Notes under the pieces: generated by a model
Database searches by the model: none
The model's input: only the letters and a program-made list of their open reading frames with translations
What the model was told of the DNA's origin: nothing
Shown: piece after piece, positions 8,141-16,479 of the stretch
Layout of the letters: each line of letters opens with the position of its first letter
Position numbering within the stretch: position 1 is the stretch's first letter
Made by a program: the position numbers and the translations under genes
Source: Aeromicrobium sp. PE09-221
GTDB lineage: Bacteria; Actinomycetota; Actinomycetes; Propionibacteriales; Nocardioidaceae
NCBI RefSeq assembly: GCF_002174305.1
Contig: NZ_MIJB01000003.1
Span: forward strand, 186,001 to 250,000
Reading direction: 5' to 3'
Length of the DNA: 64,000 bases

Positions 8141-9220
8141 TCACCGCGATTCCTTCGAGATCCGTTCGACCTCGCCGGCGATGTCCTCGTTGTAGGCCTT
8201 CACGAAGCTGTTGTCCACATACTCGTCGGCGGGCAGGGCCTCGGGCAGCAGGTCGTTATCGGCGAGGAAGGCCGAGGTGACATCGGTGCGGTCCTTCGGC
8301 GTATCACCGAAACCCGACTGCGTGCTGCCCTCGGGGTCGAACTGCTCCAGTGTGAACTTCAAGATGGCCAGGTCGCGCTCACGCCCCTCCGCATCGGAAC
8401 GGGCATTGGGGAACTCGTCGTAGAACATGTCGAGGGCCTCCTCCAGGTTGTCCTTCGCCCAAACCTGGGCGACTGCCCCCGCGCGACCCAGCTTCCCCAG
8501 GGCGTCGCTCTTGTTCTCGATCGCATCGCCGCTGGCGTACTGGACGAAGTCGAGCAGCTGCTCGGCCTCGGGGAAGACATCGCTGATGACCCGCAGGTCG
8601 GTGCCGCCGAGTTGGATGGACTGATAGGCGGCGTCCCAGAGATACAGGCCGTCGACCTTGCCGGAGCTCAACGCGCTGGCGGCCTGGGCGCCCACGCCGA
8701 CGGCGACGAACTCCACCTCATCGCTGAGACCCGCCTCGGCCGCCATGGCCTGGGCCTCGGGGAGGCGCGAGGAGGACAGCGATGCCACGCCGATCGTGGT
8801 ACCGGCCAGATCGGCCGGGGACTCGATGGCACTGTCAGGGAGCACCGCCAGACCCGAACCGTACTCGGGGATGATGTTGTAGGTGATGGCGATGTCGACA
8901 TCCTTGTTGATCGCCGCCATCACCGAGGACGGGTTGCCCTGACCGAGGTCAGCCTCACCGGCCTGCACCAACTGGATGGCGACCGCCGAACCGGCCGTGG
9001 GCTGGTAGTCCACGTCGATGCCGTAGTCCTCGAACAGGCCGAGGCCCTTGGGGATGGCGTACATGACGGCCTCCTCGCCCGGGTACGGCGCCTCGTGACC
9101 CATGGCCACGACGAGGCTCTCGTTCTGGTCCCCGCCCGATGACCCGCCGCAGGCGGACAGGGCGAGGACGGCCGTCATCGCGACGGCGGTCGAACAGGTG
9201 ACTTTGGACAGTGCGTTCAT
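8141..9220 (-). CDS. ABC transporter substrate-binding lipoprotein (NMT1/SsuA-like)
   Basis: Secreted lipoprotein of 359 residues. It has a signal peptide with lipobox LSAC (Cys at about residue 24), then a periplasmic-binding-protein type 2 fold of the NMT1/THI5/taurine-nitrate class; typical stretches are GSAVAIQLVQAGEADLGQ and the GTTIGVASLSSSR strand. It would capture the substrate outside the cell for the permease and ATPase encoded just upstream in the same operon. Members of this class bind alkanesulfonates, thiamine precursors, nitrate or aromatic acids, so the ligand cannot be assigned. The downstream enzymes suggest an organic acid. Confidence 0.88.
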   Translation of the reverse strand: MNALSKVTCSTAVAMTAVLALSACGGSSGGDQNESLVVAMGHEAPYPGEEAVMYAIPKGLGLFEDYGIDVDYQPTAGSAVAIQLVQAGEADLGQGNPSSVMAAINKDVDIAITYNIIPEYGSGLAVLPDSAIESPADLAGTTIGVASLSSSRLPEAQAMAAEAGLSDEVEFVAVGVGAQAASALSSGKVDGLYLWDAAYQSIQLGGTDLRVISDVFPEAEQLLDFVQYASGDAIENKSDALGKLGRAGAVAQVWAKDNLEEALDMFYDEFPNARSDAEGRERDLAILKFTLEQFDPEGSTQSGFGDTPKDRTDVTSAFLADNDLLPEALPADEYVDNSFVKAYNEDIAGEVERISKESR

Positions 9221-9247
9221 GGATCTAACTCCTGAGGGGGACGGGTG

Positions 9248-10090
9248 TTACGCGCCGCTGGAGACGGCGTGGACCTGGGTCCAGAAGACGACGCGCTTCT
9301 GGACCATGACGAGGATGAGATGCAGCAGGAACCCGATGACCGAGAGCAGGATCAGCACCGCGAAGGATCCGGCGATGTCCAGCACCGAGTTGAAGATGAG
9401 GATCTGATTGCCGAGTCCGGCCCGTGAGCCCATGAACTCACCGACCACCGCACCGAGCAGGGAGAGCACGATCGCCGCGTCCAACCCGGCGAAGATGTAC
9501 GGGAGCGCCGATGGCAGCTTCACCCGGCGGAAGGTCTCGAAGCGTCCCGCGCCCATGGCCCGGATCATGTCGATCCGCTGATGGTCCGTGTTCTGCAGAC
9601 CCTCGATCGTGTTGACGATGACCGGGAAGAAGGCCACCGTCACGGCGACGATCACCTTGCTGGTCATGCCGAAGCCGAACCAGATGACCAACAGCGGGGC
9701 GAGGGCGATCTTCGGCACCGTCTGGAAGGCGACGATGTACGGGTAGATGGCTCGGCGTACCCAGCGGATCTCGGCCACCAGCGCGCCGAGCGTGATGCCG
9801 AGCACCGCCGCTATGGCGAAGCCGAGCACCGTCTCGGTGAGGGTGTAGCCGAGATTGGGCAGGAACGTGCCGTACACGATGCCGTCGTAGAGCTTGACGG
9901 CGATGAGCGACGGAGGCGGGAGCACGATCGCCGAGATATCGGCGATCCGCACGACCGCCTCCCATCCGCCCACGACCACCACGAAGGTGGCGATCACGGC
10001 GAACCAGTCGCCCGAGCCCTTGCTCCGGCGGCGTTTGCGGGGTGCGGCCTCGCGAGTCTGGGCCGCGACCGTGGCAGTGTCGACAGACAT
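9248..10090 (-). CDS. ABC transporter permease (SsuC/TauC-like)
   Basis: Integral membrane protein of 280 residues from ATG 10090. It has a basic N-terminal tail (PRKRRRSKG), about six membrane helices and the binding-protein-dependent transport signature (EAA loop) near MIRAMGAGRFETFRRVKLP. It pairs with the ATPase encoded immediately upstream, whose TGA overlaps this ATG by one base, and with the lipoprotein encoded downstream. Together they form a complete importer of the nitrate/sulfonate/bicarbonate class. Confidence 0.92.
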   Translation of the reverse strand: MSVDTATVAAQTREAAPRKRRRSKGSGDWFAVIATFVVVVGGWEAVVRIADISAIVLPPPSLIAVKLYDGIVYGTFLPNLGYTLTETVLGFAIAAVLGITLGALVAEIRWVRRAIYPYIVAFQTVPKIALAPLLVIWFGFGMTSKVIVAVTVAFFPVIVNTIEGLQNTDHQRIDMIRAMGAGRFETFRRVKLPSALPYIFAGLDAAIVLSLLGAVVGEFMGSRAGLGNQILIFNSVLDIAGSFAVLILLSVIGFLLHLILVMVQKRVVFWTQVHAVSSGA

Positions 10091-10908
10091 CAGTCGATCC
10101 CTCCTTTGGCATTGAGCAGATGACGGATCTGCGAGGTGAGCTCGGCGAAGGCGGGGGTCGCGACATCGTCGAGGGTCCGGCGGCGGGGAAGGCCCACCGT
10201 GAAGTCGCCGACGATCCGGCCGGGACGCTCCGACATCACCAGGACGCGGTCGCTGAGATAGACCGCCTCCGGGATGGAGTGGGTGATGAAGAAGATGGTC
10301 TTGCGCTGCTCGGCCCAGATGGTCTGCAGATCGTCGTTGAGCTGCTCGCGCGTGAGGGCGTCGAGGGCGCCGAAGGGCTCGTCCATGAGCAGGATCTCCG
10401 GGTCGGGCACGAGAGCGCGCACGATGCCCACCCGCTGCTGCATGCCTCCGGAGAGCTCCGAGGGATAGCGAGACTCGAAGCCGTCGAGGCCCACCATGGA
10501 GAGCAGCTGACGTGCACGCTCCCGGTACTGGTCCACATCGCGCTTCTGCACCCGGATCGGCAGCAGGACATTGTTGAGGATCGTCAGCCACGGCAGCAGC
10601 ACCGGCTGTTGGAAGACCACGCCGACGTGGGGTGACGGGCCGGTCAGCGGGGTCCCGCTCAGCGTGACCTCGCCCTCGCTCTGCCGCAGCAGTCCGGCCA
10701 GGATCTTGAGCAGCGTGCTCTTGCCGCATCCCGATGGGCCGACGAGCGAGACGAAGGCCTCCTTCGCGACATCGAGGTCGATCGGATTGAGCGCCTGCAC
10801 CGGCTCGCCGCTCGCCGTCGGATAGGCGAGGGTCGCCCCGCGGATCGAGATGAGCCGGTCGTCACCGGACCGGTCGAGCTGCGATGGATCTGTGGATACC
10901 ACTCTCAT
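10090..10908 (-). CDS. ABC transporter ATP-binding protein (SsuB/TauB-like)
   Basis: Cytoplasmic ATPase of 272 residues that drives the importer. Start ATG 10908 overlaps the stop of the acyl-CoA ligase gene (ATGA). Walker A GPSGCGKST is at about 57-65, the signature LSGGMQQR at 152-159 and Walker B LLMDEPFGALD at 173-183, with the switch histidine in FFITHSIPEA. The tight four-base overlap with the ligase gene shows that transport and CoA activation are expressed as one unit. Confidence 0.94.
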   Translation of the reverse strand: MRVVSTDPSQLDRSGDDRLISIRGATLAYPTASGEPVQALNPIDLDVAKEAFVSLVGPSGCGKSTLLKILAGLLRQSEGEVTLSGTPLTGPSPHVGVVFQQPVLLPWLTILNNVLLPIRVQKRDVDQYRERARQLLSMVGLDGFESRYPSELSGGMQQRVGIVRALVPDPEILLMDEPFGALDALTREQLNDDLQTIWAEQRKTIFFITHSIPEAVYLSDRVLVMSERPGRIVGDFTVGLPRRRTLDDVATPAFAELTSQIRHLLNAKGGID

Positions 10909-13010
10909 GACTCCTCCTTCACGAACAGGGCGTCGACCGCGACCGCCCCGTCTCCTTCGGCACCTACCAGGACGGGATTGAGCTCCGCCGCCGCGAGACC
11001 GGGCCCGCATCGGGCGGCAAGCCGGCTGAAACGCTCGACCAGGTCGACCAGTGCCGAGCGATCCTTGGCCGTCGCGCCGCGGTAACCGCCGAGCAGCGTG
11101 GCCAGCGGCGAGGAGTCGATGAGCTCCTCGATGTCCTGCCGCGCCGCCGGAATCGGCACCGTGGCGGCGGGGCCCATCAGCTCTGCCAATACTCCTCCGG
11201 GTGCGACGGTGAGCACCAGCCCTACCTGCGGGTCCCGGACGACGCCGACGATGCACTCGACCGTGTCCGCCTGAACCTGCTCTTGGAGCAGGAATCCGTC
11301 GACGACGAGTTCCGGCGCCCGAGTCAGCACGGTCTCGCGCATGCGCGAGACCTCTTCGAGCAGCTGTTCACGCGATCCGATCGAGGTGACGACACCGCCG
11401 ACCTCGGTCTTGTGGGAGAGGCCGGCCGCCTCTAACTTGAGCACCACCGGCGGGGTGAGCGAGTCCCACGCTTCGGCGGCCTCCGTGGGGGAGGAGACGA
11501 GGATCGATGCCGGGATCGGCACACCTGCCTCGGCGAGCAGATCCATGGCCTGGGCTCCCGCGGCGACGGGACCGCCGTCCCAGGACACGACCGCTTCGGT
11601 GCTCTGGGTGCCGAGCGGCAGCGGACGACCACGGCGATGCCAGTCGAGCCAGGCGGTGATCGCCGCGATCGAGGGCCGGGCGCCGGACAGCACCGGTACC
11701 CCGTTGCGCGTCAGCGTGTCGACGACGACCTCGTCGGCTGCTCCGGTCGTCAGGCTCATGGCGAGCACCGGAGCCCCCGGGTTCGCGGCGCACTTCGCGA
11801 GCACATCGGCCTGCGCGCGGTAGAGCGACTCCTGGCCCGCGGATCCGCATAGGACGTTCAGTGCGAGGACCACGACACCGACCCCCGGATCGGACTTGAG
11901 GAGATCCAGGGCCTCAACGGCGATGGTGGGGTCCTCGACTGAGGCGCCGGTCAGGTCGAGCGGGTTCGCAACGGTGGCGAAGCCCGGCAGAGCCGCGGCC
12001 AGGCTCTCGCGGGAGTCGGCACTCAGATCGGCGACCGGGAGCCCGATGTCCTCGGACAGGTCCGCGAGCAGCCCCGTGCCACCGCCGGAGATCGAGGTGA
12101 TCGCCGCGGCCGGGGCAGAGGGCACCAGACCCGCGGAGAAGAGCAGGAGCGTCTCTCGGAACTCGTCGAGATCGTCGACCTGGGCGACACCACACCGCCG
12201 CAGCAGTCCGGTCAACGCCGACCCCTGTCCGGCGATCGCCCCGGTGTGGGCGAGTGCGGCCTGTTGTCCCAGAGCCGACCTGCCGACAGTGAGGGCGACC
12301 ACCGGCTTGCCCGCCTCTGCGGCCTCGATCGCCGCGGAGCTGAACTCCTCGACATCGCGCAGCCCCTCGATGAACAAGCCGATGACGCCGACGCTCTCGT
12401 CGTGGGCCAGCGCGCGGACATAACGCCCGAGCCCCACACCGGCCTCATTGCCGGTGGTGATGAGGTGGCTGAGGCCGAGGCCACGGCCGACGGCCGAGTC
12501 GGTCACCGAGTGCGTCAGCGCCCCGGACTGCATCACCAGGGCGATGTTCCCACGGGTGAACGGTTCGACGAGTTGTCCGCTGTAGGCCGCGAATCCGGTC
12601 GTGGCGTTGAGGATCCCGTAGCAGTTCGGACCGCAGAGGAGGAATCCGGACTCATTGATGATGGCGTCCAGGCGTCGCCGCTGTTCGGCGCCGCTGCCGC
12701 CCTCCCCGAATCCGCTGGCGATGAGGGATCCCGCCCGCGTGCCGGCGGCCACGAACTCCTCGAGCACGTCGAGGGATCGGTCGGCATCGAGGGCGATGGC
12801 GACGAACTCACAGGTCTCGGGCAAGGAGGCCGCGTCGGGATAGGCCGGCAGTCCGGCGATCGTGGTCTCCCGTGGATGCACCGGGTAGATCCGCGCCGAC
12901 GAGCCGAAGCGCTGCAGGTTCTCGATGATCTGCAGTCCGCGGTTCCCGCGAGGCGAGGCGCCCACGACCGCGATGGACACCGGGTCGAGCAGGGTGCGCA
13001 GGTCGTCCAT
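10905..13010 (-). CDS. NDP-forming acyl-CoA ligase (acetate--CoA ligase, ADP-forming type)
   Basis: Protein of 701 residues that would activate a carboxylic acid to its CoA thioester with ATP to ADP plus phosphate. It has an N-terminal CoA-binding Rossmann domain (VSIAVVGASPRGNRG), a succinyl-CoA-synthetase-like domain with the phospho-histidine in ALAHTGA (about His255), and a C-terminal ATP-grasp domain (VVLKLEAAGLSHKTEVGGV). Both subunits of archaeal ACD are fused in one chain. Two ATGs are adjacent (13013 and 13010); the second is better spaced from GGGGAG and overlaps the upstream stop as TGATG. The usual ligands of this family include acetate, 3-hydroxypropionate, 4-hydroxybutyrate and aryl acids. 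Confidence 0.88.
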   Translation of the reverse strand: MDDLRTLLDPVSIAVVGASPRGNRGLQIIENLQRFGSSARIYPVHPRETTIAGLPAYPDAASLPETCEFVAIALDADRSLDVLEEFVAAGTRAGSLIASGFGEGGSGAEQRRRLDAIINESGFLLCGPNCYGILNATTGFAAYSGQLVEPFTRGNIALVMQSGALTHSVTDSAVGRGLGLSHLITTGNEAGVGLGRYVRALAHDESVGVIGLFIEGLRDVEEFSSAAIEAAEAGKPVVALTVGRSALGQQAALAHTGAIAGQGSALTGLLRRCGVAQVDDLDEFRETLLLFSAGLVPSAPAAAITSISGGGTGLLADLSEDIGLPVADLSADSRESLAAALPGFATVANPLDLTGASVEDPTIAVEALDLLKSDPGVGVVVLALNVLCGSAGQESLYRAQADVLAKCAANPGAPVLAMSLTTGAADEVVVDTLTRNGVPVLSGARPSIAAITAWLDWHRRGRPLPLGTQSTEAVVSWDGGPVAAGAQAMDLLAEAGVPIPASILVSSPTEAAEAWDSLTPPVVLKLEAAGLSHKTEVGGVVTSIGSREQLLEEVSRMRETVLTRAPELVVDGFLLQEQVQADTVECIVGVVRDPQVGLVLTVAPGGVLAELMGPAATVPIPAARQDIEELIDSSPLATLLGGYRGATAKDRSALVDLVERFSRLAARCGPGLAAAELNPVLVGAEGDGAVAVDALFVKEES

Positions 13011-13822
13011 CATCGCTCCCCGTACGGCGTGTCCCTCGCCCGGAGGAAGGCGCCCATGCCGTCCTCGGCGAGCACTGACATGATCCGTTCCTTCTCCACG
13101 ACGCCCTGCGAGCCGAGCAGGATCGTGTCGATATAGCGGTGCGCGTCCTGCGCGGCCTTGAAGCCCTGGATGTCGAGCGTGAGTCGCACGGCGCGCTTGG
13201 CGAGGGTGAGCGCGTACATCGGGGCATTGGCGACCCGCTCGGCCAGGCGCTGCGCCTCGCGGCCGAGGTCCTCGGGGGCGACCACGTAGTTGACCAGGCC
13301 GACCTCGCGGGCTCGGGCGGCGTCGAGGCGGTCCCCCGTCAGGTAGAGCTCGTTGAATCCCTTGAAGCTCATCAGCCAGGGAAGCATCAACAACGGGGAG
13401 AGGGCGCCGTGCCGGATCTCCGGCTCGGAGAGGAAAGCGGTGTCGGCGGCGATCGTCAGATCACCGACCATCGCGAGATTGCAGCCGCCGGCGATGGCGC
13501 CGCCGTTGAGGGCGGTGATGACCGGCTTGTCGCAGTACCAGATGCTCCGGATCACATCGGCATTCCCCTTGGTGTGGTCGTCCCACTCCTCGGTGGTCGC
13601 GGGGAGACCATCGGCCTCGAGGTCGATGCCCGAGCAGAAGATCCGCGATCCGGCGGCGGTCAGGACGATGACGCGCGTCTCCCGGTCGGCACCCGCCGCG
13701 GCGACCGCCGCGCCGAGCTCGGCGAAGGTCTGCTGACGCAGTGCATTGTGCTTCTCGGGGCGATTGATCGTGATCGTCGTGACGCCGTTCTCGCGGGAGA
13801 CGGTGAGGTCGTCGTAGTGCAT
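13010..13822 (-). CDS. Enoyl-CoA hydratase-family protein with one catalytic Glu replaced
   Basis: Crotonase-fold protein of 270 residues from ATG 13822. The opening strand (GVTTITINRPEKHNAL) and oxyanion-hole loop (FCSGIDL) are canonical. At the position of the first hydratase glutamate (GGGCELAM in classical enzymes) it has Asn115 (AGGCNLAM), while the second glutamate is kept at about Glu135 (SEPEIRHG). With only one glutamate it may be an isomerase, dehydratase of 3-hydroxyacyl-CoA, or another crotonase activity rather than a classical hydratase. It lies between the enoyl-reductase-like gene and the CoA ligase in the operon. Confidence 0.85.
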   Translation of the reverse strand: MHYDDLTVSRENGVTTITINRPEKHNALRQQTFAELGAAVAAAGADRETRVIVLTAAGSRIFCSGIDLEADGLPATTEEWDDHTKGNADVIRSIWYCDKPVITALNGGAIAGGCNLAMVGDLTIAADTAFLSEPEIRHGALSPLLMLPWLMSFKGFNELYLTGDRLDAARAREVGLVNYVVAPEDLGREAQRLAERVANAPMYALTLAKRAVRLTLDIQGFKAAQDAHRYIDTILLGSQGVVEKERIMSVLAEDGMGAFLRARDTPYGER

Positions 13823-13856
13823 GGGTCGTGCTCCGTTCGTGCGGGGGAAGAGGGGG

Positions 13857-15131
13857 TCAGGCCGAGCGGCCGTCGTGCTCGTCGACTGCTCCGACGAGGC
13901 CGACGACATTGCCGAAGACCTGTTCGCCGCGGCCCATGGCCGCGTGGGCCTGTGGCAGCTCATCGAAGCGGACCGTCCGCCCGAGGCACGGGGAGATCTC
14001 ACCGGCGCGGAGGAGGTCGTTGTAGGCCTTGGCCTGCTCGTCATTGGTGCCGTGGCTGCCCTGCAGGCGCTTCTGACGGGTCCAGTGGTAGCGCAGATCG
14101 ACCATCGCGTCGTAGCCGCTGGTGCCCGCACAGATGACCACCATGCCGCCGGACTCGCAGACGAAGATGCTGGTCGGCACGGTCGCGCCGCCGGGGTGCT
14201 CGAAGACGATGGCCGGGTCCTTGCGCTCGCCGGCGATCTCCCAGATCCGCTTGCCGAAGCGGCGTGCCTCGGCGGTCCACTCCTTCTGCCCGGCGCGGTC
14301 GTCGACGAGGGGAGGGACACCCCAGTGCCCGTAGTCGTTCCGGTCGATATAGCCGATCGCCCCGATCTTCTCGGCGTAGCGGCCGCGCTCGTCGTCCGAG
14401 ACGACGGCGACCGCCTGGCCGCCGGCCTGGTTCACCAGCTGGATCGCCTGCGTGCCGAGTCCACCCGAGCCGCCCCATACCAGGACGAGGTCCCCGGGCT
14501 GGACGGTGTTGCCCTGCCAGCCGTGCAGCATCCGATAGGCCGTAGTGCCGACCAGCGTCGGTGCGGCCGCCTCGGCCCAGGAGAGGTGGGCGGCCTTCGG
14601 CAGCACCTGATGGGCCTGCACCCGCGCGAACTGCGCGAAGGACCCGTAGTTCGTGTTGTAGCCCCAGATCTGGGCACTGGGGGCGATCATCGGATCTTTG
14701 CCCGCGGCGATCCACGGGTCCTGCTGGTCCCAGTAACCCGGGTGCACGATGACCTCGTCTCCGATCTCGATGCCGTCGACCTCGGAGCCGGTGGCATGGA
14801 CGATGCCGGAGGCGTCCGAGCCGCCGATGTGGAAGTCCTCGGGCTCCCCGCCACGCTGCCGGGCTCCGATCACGTCGACCGGATAGCCGCGGGCGGCCCA
14901 GACGTTGTTGTAGTTGACACCGGCAGCCTTGACACCGATCAGCACCTCATGGGGGCCGAGGGTCGGCACCGGGACCTCGGTCTCGACCTGGAAGGCCTGC
15001 TCGGGATCGCCGAAGCGTTCCGCCCGCACCACGAGTGCGGTCATGGTGCTGGGAACCTCTCCGGGTTCAGGCAGCTCACCGAGCGGTACTGAGCCGGTGA
15101 AGGTCGATACAGGGCTTCGGACGTCGTCCAC
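13857..15131 (-). CDS. Crotonyl-CoA carboxylase/reductase-like medium-chain dehydrogenase
   Basis: NADPH-dependent enoyl-thioester reductase of 424 residues, first gene of the operon. GTG 15131 is preferred because AAGGAG lies five bases upstream. The chain has the GroES-like domain with the family's NYNNVW motif (about residues 73-78), a WGYNTNYG segment (about 156-163), a Rossmann motif VWGGSGGLGTQ and the GSH of the C-terminal lobe (about His360). This pattern is closest to crotonyl-CoA carboxylase/reductases. From memory of the family, true carboxylases have Phe-Glu where this protein has Tyr158-Asn159, so it may reduce acryloyl-, crotonyl- or another enoyl-CoA without fixing CO2. The C-terminus is intact. 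Confidence 0.85.
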   Translation of the reverse strand: MDDVRSPVSTFTGSVPLGELPEPGEVPSTMTALVVRAERFGDPEQAFQVETEVPVPTLGPHEVLIGVKAAGVNYNNVWAARGYPVDVIGARQRGGEPEDFHIGGSDASGIVHATGSEVDGIEIGDEVIVHPGYWDQQDPWIAAGKDPMIAPSAQIWGYNTNYGSFAQFARVQAHQVLPKAAHLSWAEAAAPTLVGTTAYRMLHGWQGNTVQPGDLVLVWGGSGGLGTQAIQLVNQAGGQAVAVVSDDERGRYAEKIGAIGYIDRNDYGHWGVPPLVDDRAGQKEWTAEARRFGKRIWEIAGERKDPAIVFEHPGGATVPTSIFVCESGGMVVICAGTSGYDAMVDLRYHWTRQKRLQGSHGTNDEQAKAYNDLLRAGEISPCLGRTVRFDELPQAHAAMGRGEQVFGNVVGLVGAVDEHDGRSA

Positions 15132-15245
15132 GGGTTCTCCTTGGTTGCCGCACCATTCTGTGGCGCGTGTCACATCACTGATCTGGCAAATATCAAAGCA
15201 CGAGTATCACTGGAAGGAAATGTCATCTGCGTTAATTCTTTACAA

Positions 15246-15278
15246 CAGAACATTGGCAGCCGGCCGCGAAACGTTCTG
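15246..15278. promoter_or_regulatory. Candidate IclR operator between the divergent regulator and catabolic operon
   Basis: The 180-bp gap 15132-15311 is clearly more AT-rich than the surroundings. It contains an interrupted inverted repeat, CAGAACATT at 15246-15254 and AACGTTCTG at 15270-15278 (8 of 9 pairs), centred between the two divergent genes. IclR-type regulators usually bind such palindromes in the shared promoter region. Its role is inferred from position. Confidence 0.45.
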
Positions 15279-15311
15279 GTAACAACAACATCGACGGTGT
15301 AGTGTTCTGCT

Positions 15312-16115
15312 ATGCGATACGTAGAGGGGGAGAGTGCTGGGCGACCGCCCTATCTCGTGGAGTCGGCCGAGAACGCCCTGCGCATCCTGTTGTGGCTCCG
15401 TAATTCACCTCGACTGCGTGTCACCGAGGTCAGCGACCGGCTCGGGGTGGCGCGGTCCACGGCGCATCGCCTGTTGTCGACCCTGACCTATCTGGGGTTC
15501 CTGCGCCACGACCCGATCAAACGGGTCTACCTGCCCGGTGAGGTGCTCGTCGAGATCGCACTCGCGTCGACCGATCATCAGGAGCTGCGACGCGCGAGCA
15601 TGCCGCACATCGAGAGACTCGCGAATACCCACGGATGGACGGTCCACCTGTCCGTCCTGGAGGGCACGGACATCCGCTTCATCGACGGCTGCGAGAGTCC
15701 GCAGCCGGTACGGGTGAGCGTCCGGATCGGCTCACGCTCGCCGGCGCACAGCACCAGCAGCGGCAAGGTGCTGCTGGCCGCACTGCCGCCCCATCACCTC
15801 GCCACCCTGTACCCGGAGGACCCCCCCAAGGTCACCGAGCACACGATCGCCGACCTCGGTGAGCTCGAGCGACAGCTCGAGGAGGTCCGTCGCCGGGGCT
15901 ATGCGACCAATCTGGGCGAGAACGAGGTCGGCCTGCACGCCGCCTCGGTGCCGATCCACCACGATGGACGGATCGTCGCGGCTATCGCCGCCGCCCGCCC
16001 GACGATGGTCGCGGCTCCCCGCGACTTCTCCGAGATCATCGAGAAGCTCCGTGCCACCGCCACGACGATCGAGGGCCAGCTCGAACGGCAGGCCGATGAC
16101 ACCACTCGGCCGTGA
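15312..16115 (+). CDS. IclR family transcriptional regulator
   Basis: Protein of 267 residues with an N-terminal winged helix-turn-helix (about residues 20-75; LRVTEVSDRLGVARSTAHRL) and a C-terminal IclR effector domain (about 95-255; the SSGKVLLAALPP region is typical). Such regulators control acetate, aromatic or organic-acid catabolic operons and are commonly encoded divergently from their target. Here the target should be the seven-gene operon ending at 6550. The effector is unknown; it could be the imported acid or its CoA thioester. Confidence 0.92.
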   Translation: MRYVEGESAGRPPYLVESAENALRILLWLRNSPRLRVTEVSDRLGVARSTAHRLLSTLTYLGFLRHDPIKRVYLPGEVLVEIALASTDHQELRRASMPHIERLANTHGWTVHLSVLEGTDIRFIDGCESPQPVRVSVRIGSRSPAHSTSSGKVLLAALPPHHLATLYPEDPPKVTEHTIADLGELERQLEEVRRRGYATNLGENEVGLHAASVPIHHDGRIVAAIAAARPTMVAAPRDFSEIIEKLRATATTIEGQLERQADDTTRP

Positions 16116-16119
16116 GAGG

Positions 16120-16479
16120 CTAGGCCGTGTGGGAGCGGTCGCGCTGCACCCGGTGCGTGGTGCGGCGCTCGGACCAGAACGAGACGAGCGGGATACAGGC
16201 CAGCAACAGCACGCTGACCATGTAGAGCCAACTCCACTTCTGGCGCAAGGTCAGCTTGGCGACCAGCACGACCAGCACGATGAACAGCACGCCGTGGAGC
16301 TGGTCGATCACCAGGAAGACATCGGCGTAGTCGTGGAAGAAGCCGTATTCCGTGACGAGCTTGCCGATGAAGCCCGCCATGACGAGGATCAGGTTGATGC
16401 CGACGATCGTGGCCATCACCTGATAGGCCCGCAGGAGCCCGTCGGTGGCCGGCGCTGTCGTCTGCGGCTCGGAAGTCAC
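16120..16479 (-). CDS. DUF3817 integral membrane protein
   Basis: Small membrane protein of 119 residues from GTG 16479, with three predicted helices and the DUF3817 pattern (LLRAYQVMATIVGINLI and LHGVLFIVLVV). These proteins are common in actinobacteria, often near SURF1 or guaA, and have no established function. Its start overlaps the SURF1 stop (GTGA), so it is coupled to that gene. Its stop lies four bases from the convergent IclR stop. Confidence 0.8.
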   Translation of the reverse strand: MTSEPQTTAPATDGLLRAYQVMATIVGINLILVMAGFIGKLVTEYGFFHDYADVFLVIDQLHGVLFIVLVVLVAKLTLRQKWSWLYMVSVLLLACIPLVSFWSERRTTHRVQRDRSHTA

